A DNA stretch of 48,691 nucleotides. Origin: Opitutia bacterium. GTDB taxonomy: Bacteria > Verrucomicrobiota > Kiritimatiellia > CAIQIC01 > Lenti-01. Made by a program: the position numbers and the translations under genes. Positions 44,956-48,691 of the stretch are shown in pieces (position 1 is the stretch's first letter; the number at the start of each line of letters is the position of its first letter). Where the stretch lies: contig SABN01000011.1 of the NCBI GenBank assembly GCA_009928955.1, forward strand, positions 1 to 48,691. The letters run 5' to 3'. The notes below the pieces were generated by a model. It saw only the letters and a program-made list of their open reading frames with translations, was not told the DNA's origin and did not search any database.

Positions 44956-46629
44956 TCATCCGAGCTTGCGCAGAAACTCGAAGTTGCACAGCCGCACCGC
45001 GGCGGTGCCGTCCGGATCGCGCAGCAGCGCGCCTTCAGGCGAGAGCGTCAGGAGGAAGTGCGTGCCGCGAAGGAAGGTGCTTTCGAAGCCCGCGCTGGCC
45101 AGAAGGCGCGCCATCTTCTCCATGAGCGCGTCGAACTCGGACGGCGCGACCAATCCCTGCTGCATCGCCTGCACGGCGTTCACGCCGCGGCAGTAGCGCT
45201 TGTGGCGGTCTTCGATGGCGAGCACCTCGTCGAGCCCGTTCCAAAAGCCCCAGATCACGATGTAGTTGCGTTCCCGCTGCAGCACGGGCTCCCCGCCGGG
45301 CATGCGGATCTCCCGGTGGCTTCCGTAGTGCCGCGGATCGAGGCTCTCGGGTGGAATCGTGGAATGTTGCCCCAGCATGTAGATGGCGCGCGGATAGGTC
45401 GTCGGCACGCCGGCCCCGCCAAGTTGCAGGGCGAAGGCGAACTCCTCGAACGGGCTGTTGTAGCCGTGCGCGACGAGGGCGGCCGAGGACTCCGCCGCAT
45501 CGGGCGCATCGCCCACGTGCGACACTTTCCACACCAGCTGGATTTCATCCTTCGTTTTCGTATGGTAGACCTGCGCGGTCTCCGACAGGCTTTCCCGCGG
45601 CGTCCGCCGCCAGCGCTCGGGCTGGAAATAGTCGAACAGGTTTGGGTCGTTTCCCACCACCCAGAGCTTGCCGTTGGTGCTCTCGCAATCCCCGTGCACA
45701 TAGTCCACGCCGAGGATGCGCATGGGGTGCAGGTGCTCCGGAAAGGAATCCGGCCGCGCGGGCGGCACGAACCGGTCCCGTTGCCGTTCGAGATAGGACT
45801 GGCGGCGCGTCCGCTTCACATGCTCCTCGTATTCCGGCGTGCGCGCCAGCAACTCGAAATCCACCAGCGCGTAGGCCGGCTGCCCGTTGCGGCCTTTCAG
45901 CAGCCGCCCGCCCCGGAGCGGCCGCACGATCACATGCTCCGGCTTCACATCCAGCACCCGGAATCCGGTCTGCCACATGTCGGTGATGGACCGGCGCAGC
46001 ATCTCCCGCGAGAAGGCCCGCGCGTCGGCGCGGCCTTCCGCCTGCGCCGCGGCGGCCGCCTCCGGCCGCGTGCTGGACACGCCCTTGATCCATTCGTAGA
46101 TCAGAATGTATTGACGGTAGATATCCAGCTCCACGTCGCGGAACTTCGCCTTCTTCTGCGCGATCTTCGACTGCGACCGCCCCGTCTGCCACAGCTCGAA
46201 CCGCTTTGCCGGCACATAGATCGCCAGCGGCTTGTGCGTGCGGATCACCCCCGGGCGCGTCCGCGCCCGCATCTCCATCACCAGGGAAAACTCCTCGTAG
46301 GGTGAATTGAACTCCGCCTCGATGAACTTGTTCAGCGTGAAGGTGTCCAGCGGCACCTCCTCGCCCACCCGGCACCACTTCACCACGAGATCCTTGCACC
46401 TTCCGCCCGCCGGCTTCGTCCGCACCTTGTAGACGCGGCTCGTCCCCTGCAGCTTCTCGCGGCTCTTCTGGAACCATTCCGGCTCGAACCAGTTCTCCGG
46501 CATCAATTGCTTCCGGAACGGCCGGCCGAACTTCGTCACATACAGATCCGCCCCGTCGGGCATCTTGAAGTGGTCGTAGCTCACGTTCAAGAACGCCTTC
46601 GGCTCGGGAATGGGTTTTGTTCCGCTCAT
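44956..46629 (-). CDS. Unknown protein with tandem kinase-like and pseudokinase-like halves
   Basis: The 557-aa protein has two homologous halves. Half 1 (about 45-290): LVVKWCRVGE (Lys84, beta-3-like), NSPYEEFSLVMEM (Glu112/113), TGFRVLDVKPEHVIV (Asp227, Lys229, His232 as catalytic-loop equivalents) and YALVDFELL (Asp257, DFG-like). Half 2 (about 330-557) aligns in order: QLVWKVSHVGD (Lys368), NSPFEEFAFALQL (Glu395/396), AGFESTFLRGTHFLL (Phe519 in place of Asp227) and VRLCNFEFL (Asn549 in place of Asp257). The loop-to-DFG distance is 30 residues in both. So half 1 looks catalytically competent and half 2 does not. The fold assignment comes from motif order only. ATG 46629 is chosen; one at 46647 is possible. 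It diverges from the nucleoside kinase gene. Confidence 0.7.
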   Translation of the reverse strand: MSGTKPIPEPKAFLNVSYDHFKMPDGADLYVTKFGRPFRKQLMPENWFEPEWFQKSREKLQGTSRVYKVRTKPAGGRCKDLVVKWCRVGEEVPLDTFTLNKFIEAEFNSPYEEFSLVMEMRARTRPGVIRTHKPLAIYVPAKRFELWQTGRSQSKIAQKKAKFRDVELDIYRQYILIYEWIKGVSSTRPEAAAAAQAEGRADARAFSREMLRRSITDMWQTGFRVLDVKPEHVIVRPLRGGRLLKGRNGQPAYALVDFELLARTPEYEEHVKRTRRQSYLERQRDRFVPPARPDSFPEHLHPMRILGVDYVHGDCESTNGKLWVVGNDPNLFDYFQPERWRRTPRESLSETAQVYHTKTKDEIQLVWKVSHVGDAPDAAESSAALVAHGYNSPFEEFAFALQLGGAGVPTTYPRAIYMLGQHSTIPPESLDPRHYGSHREIRMPGGEPVLQRERNYIVIWGFWNGLDEVLAIEDRHKRYCRGVNAVQAMQQGLVAPSEFDALMEKMARLLASAGFESTFLRGTHFLLTLSPEGALLRDPDGTAAVRLCNFEFLRKLG

Positions 46630-46736
46630 GGCTTTCCGCTGCGACATTCCACCAAATCCGGCGGACAAAAACAACCGCATCCCGGCCGGATTTAAGCTTT
46701 CCTCCCGCCCGTCCGGCATGGCATCCTTGGCGGGTT

Positions 46737-48404
46737 ATGAAGAAAACCATCGTCCTCACGCTCGAAAGCGGCCAGAAGATCCCCTGCCCCTCCCAAACCC
46801 TGGTCGGCGAACTGCTCAACGACCCCATGGATCCCGCAACGGGGCTTCCCTATCTCGGCGCGCTCGTCAACAATGAACTGGTCACGTTCGCCTACACCCT
46901 CGACATCGACTCCGCCGTCCACTTCGTCACCATGGCCTCCCCCGGCGGCATGCAGATCTATGTCCGTTCTCTTTCCTTCCTCCTCGCCAAGGCCGTCAAG
47001 GACCTCCACCCCGCCGCCCGTTTCTCCGTCGAGCACGCCCTCGGCCCCGGCCTCTACTGCGAATTCGAGGTCGACGGCGTCCGCGGCATCTCCCCGGAGC
47101 AGGCCGCCGCCCTCGAAGCCCATATGCGCGACTTGGTCGCCTCCAACCGCCCCATCCTCCGCCAGCGCATTTCCTACACCGCCGCCATCGAGCAATTCAC
47201 CAAGAACGGACAAACCGACAAGGTCTCCCTCCTGCGCTTCACCAACACGCCCAAGATCGTCACCTACGTCTGCGAAAACTTCTCCGACCTCGCCACCGGC
47301 CCCATGGCCCGCTCCGCCGGCCCCCTGCAATTCTTCCGCATCCTTCCCTACCAGACCGGGTTCGTCCTCCAAATGCCCACCTGCGAGACCGCCCCGCACA
47401 TCCCCGAGTTCAAGCCCATCCAGGTCCTGGCTGAAACCTTCAAGGAATACAACCGCTGGGGCCGCATCCTCGGCGTCAACACCGTCGGCCGCCTCAATGA
47501 AATCATCGCCGCCAACGAAATCCGCGATTTCGTGAAGGTGGCCGAAGCCCTCCACGAGAAGAAGATCGCCGCCATCGCCGACCAAATCGCCTCCAACCCG
47601 TCCGTCAAGTGGATCCTCATCGCCGGCCCCTCCTCCTCCGGAAAGACCACGTTCGCCAAGCGCCTCGCCATCCAGTTGCGCGTCAACGGGCTGCGCCCCG
47701 TGACGCTCGGCACCGACGACTATTTCGTCGACCGCGACCACACCCCGCTGACCGCCTCCGGCGAATACGACTTCGAGCATCTCCACGCCGTGGACGTCTC
47801 CACGCTCAACCGCGACCTGGCCGATCTCGACGCCGGCCGCGAAATCCAGCGCCCCACCTTCGACTTCCACACCGGCGCGCGGCTCTACAAGGGCAAGACG
47901 TTGCGGCTCGGCGACGACCAGGTCGTCGTGCTCGAAGGCATCCACTCGCTCAACCCCGATCTCACCCCCGGCCTGCCGGACGCGCGAAAATTCCACATCT
48001 ACATCTCGGCCCTCACCCAACTCAACCTCGACAACAACAACCGCATCCCCACCACGGACAACCGGCTCCTGCGCCGCCTCGTCCGCGACCATCGTTACCG
48101 CGGCCATTCCGCCACCCGCACGCTCGAGATGTGGCCCAACGTCGGCCGCGGCGAACGCACGTGGATCTTCCCCTTCCAGGAAGAGGCCGACGCCGTCTTC
48201 AACTCCGCCCTGGACTACGAACTGGCGATCCTCTCCGTCCTCGCCCGCCCGCTCCTCTCCGAAATCAAGCCCCACCAGCACGTCTACGCGGAAGCCCGCC
48301 GCATGCTCGAATTCCTCTCCCACTTCATCCCCCTCTCCACCGACGTCCCGCCGCCCACCTCCATCATCCGCGAATTCGTCGGCGACGCCGACTTCGATTA
48401 CTAA
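46737..48404 (+). CDS. Uridine-kinase-like nucleoside kinase with N-terminal TGS/ThrRS-like region
   Basis: The 555-aa protein combines an N-terminal part resembling TGS and threonyl-tRNA-synthetase second-additional domains (KTIVLTLESGQKIPCPSQT, VNNELVTFAYTLDIDSAVHFVT, residues about 1-250) with a C-terminal P-loop kinase. Walker A is GPSSSGKT (297-304), followed by TLGTDDYFVDRDHTP, FDFHTGARLYKG and VVVLEGIHSLNP, as in uridine kinase/phosphoribulokinase proteins. This fusion is widespread in bacteria and annotated as nucleoside kinase; substrates are not well known. The ATG at 46737 is the start of homology; 120 nt of open frame upstream overlaps the divergent gene. Confidence 0.9.
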   Translation: MKKTIVLTLESGQKIPCPSQTLVGELLNDPMDPATGLPYLGALVNNELVTFAYTLDIDSAVHFVTMASPGGMQIYVRSLSFLLAKAVKDLHPAARFSVEHALGPGLYCEFEVDGVRGISPEQAAALEAHMRDLVASNRPILRQRISYTAAIEQFTKNGQTDKVSLLRFTNTPKIVTYVCENFSDLATGPMARSAGPLQFFRILPYQTGFVLQMPTCETAPHIPEFKPIQVLAETFKEYNRWGRILGVNTVGRLNEIIAANEIRDFVKVAEALHEKKIAAIADQIASNPSVKWILIAGPSSSGKTTFAKRLAIQLRVNGLRPVTLGTDDYFVDRDHTPLTASGEYDFEHLHAVDVSTLNRDLADLDAGREIQRPTFDFHTGARLYKGKTLRLGDDQVVVLEGIHSLNPDLTPGLPDARKFHIYISALTQLNLDNNNRIPTTDNRLLRRLVRDHRYRGHSATRTLEMWPNVGRGERTWIFPFQEEADAVFNSALDYELAILSVLARPLLSEIKPHQHVYAEARRMLEFLSHFIPLSTDVPPPTSIIREFVGDADFDY

Positions 48405-48408
48405 CCCC

Positions 48409-48438
48409 TTGCCAAACCCCCCGTCCCGGAGCTAGAGT
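48409..48438 (+). promoter_or_regulatory. Candidate promoter TTGCCA-N18-TAGAGT
   Basis: TTGCCA (48409-48414) and TAGAGT (48433-48438) with an 18-nt spacer lie between the nucleoside kinase stop and the last gene. The start codon would be within about 12 nt of the -10, implying a nearly leaderless message. Confidence 0.4.
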
Positions 48439-48449
48439 GTTCTCCTGTG

Positions 48450-48691
48450 ATGCCCTCCTACCAGCTTGAAGCCATCTTCCTCCGCATCGGCCTCGCCTTG
48501 GTCGCCGGCGTGCTCATCGGCACCGTGCCCATCGCCCGCCGCCTCGCCCGCTACCAGCCCCGGCTCGTCAAGCGCATCCTCCTCAATCTCCTCTCCCTCG
48601 CCGCCCTCGCCGGCTTCTGCGTCTACGCCTGGTATCTGTGGGACCGCTACGTCCCCCGCGCACCCGAAGCCCCCGCCCCCGTCGCCTACCC
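48450..48691 (+). CDS. Hypothetical small membrane protein (partial, runs off the window)
   Basis: An open frame of 80 codons starts MPSYQLEAIFLRIGLALVAGV and stays open to the window end. It has two hydrophobic segments (FLRIGLALVAGVLIGTVPI and ILLNLLSLAALAGFCVYAWYLW) separated by a basic loop (ARRLARYQPRLVKR), then a proline/alanine-rich stretch. No family is recognised. Start choice rests on the first ATG after the promoter-like sequence; a GTG directly before it is possible. Confidence 0.6.
   Translation, partial: MPSYQLEAIFLRIGLALVAGVLIGTVPIARRLARYQPRLVKRILLNLLSLAALAGFCVYAWYLWDRYVPRAPEAPAPVAY

Overview
The window is a GC-rich (roughly two-thirds G+C by eye), densely packed bacterial chromosome segment. 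It carries one tRNA and no rRNA, insertion sequence, integrase or CRISPR array. The gene content fits a Gram-negative bacterium of the Planctomycetes-Verrucomicrobia-Chlamydiae neighbourhood, perhaps Kiritimatiellota or Verrucomicrobiota: a full moxR-DUF58-batABCDE operon, alginate-type O-acetylation genes, a giant secreted amylase, and low-complexity repeats at gene junctions. This placement is an inference; no marker-gene comparison was possible.

Layout. 1-6.9 kb (minus): carB-carA (pyrimidine/arginine precursor), a thioredoxin-fold protein whose CxxC has become WxxW, a partial DUF457 membrane hydrolase, and an M28 peptidase. 6.9-7.1 kb: an initiator tRNA with its own promoter and terminator. 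7.1-10.2 kb: sulfur assimilation, with metY and an HPr-like gene on the minus strand and cysK diverging on the plus strand. metY has a leader of about 300 nt. 10.4-13.6 kb (plus): a coupled operon of a 47-aa ORF, a class II photolyase, a chalcone-isomerase-like protein and a secreted peptidylarginine/agmatine deiminase-type enzyme. 13.6-16.2 kb (minus): an AlgJ/AlgX-like protein and an MBOAT acyltransferase, the usual pair for acetylating an exported polysaccharide. 16.3-21.5 kb (minus): one 1732-aa multimodular GH13 amylase with its own terminator. 22.0-31.2 kb (plus): a nine-gene operon of a membrane-anchored small-heat-shock-like protein, MoxR, DUF58, a DUF4381-like lipoprotein and BatA-E. 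31.2-35.5 kb (minus): a rhamnosyltransferase-like protein, a membrane sulfatase-superfamily protein and a FecCD/BtuCD-type ABC transporter lacking its binding protein. 35.6-42.5 kb (minus): aspS, an unknown membrane protein, two tandem TrkH paralogues and TrkA. 42.6-48.7 kb: an AT-rich divergent regulatory island, dapF, acylphosphatase, a radical SAM protein, a tandem kinase/pseudokinase-like protein, a uridine-kinase-like nucleoside kinase, and the start of a small membrane protein.

The most unusual signals are: (1) clusters of 19-bp palindromes spaced 22 or 30-31 bp centre to centre, i.e. on one face of the helix; (2) intergenic repeats of three sequence types that have become coding sequence for the N-termini and signal peptides of three exported proteins in the bat operon; (3) a protein made of two homologous kinase-like halves, the second of which has lost its catalytic residues; (4) an initiator tRNA with an altered 3GC signature; (5) a long structured leader on metY. 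Many neighbouring genes overlap by 4 nt (ATGA/GTGA), so translational coupling is common.
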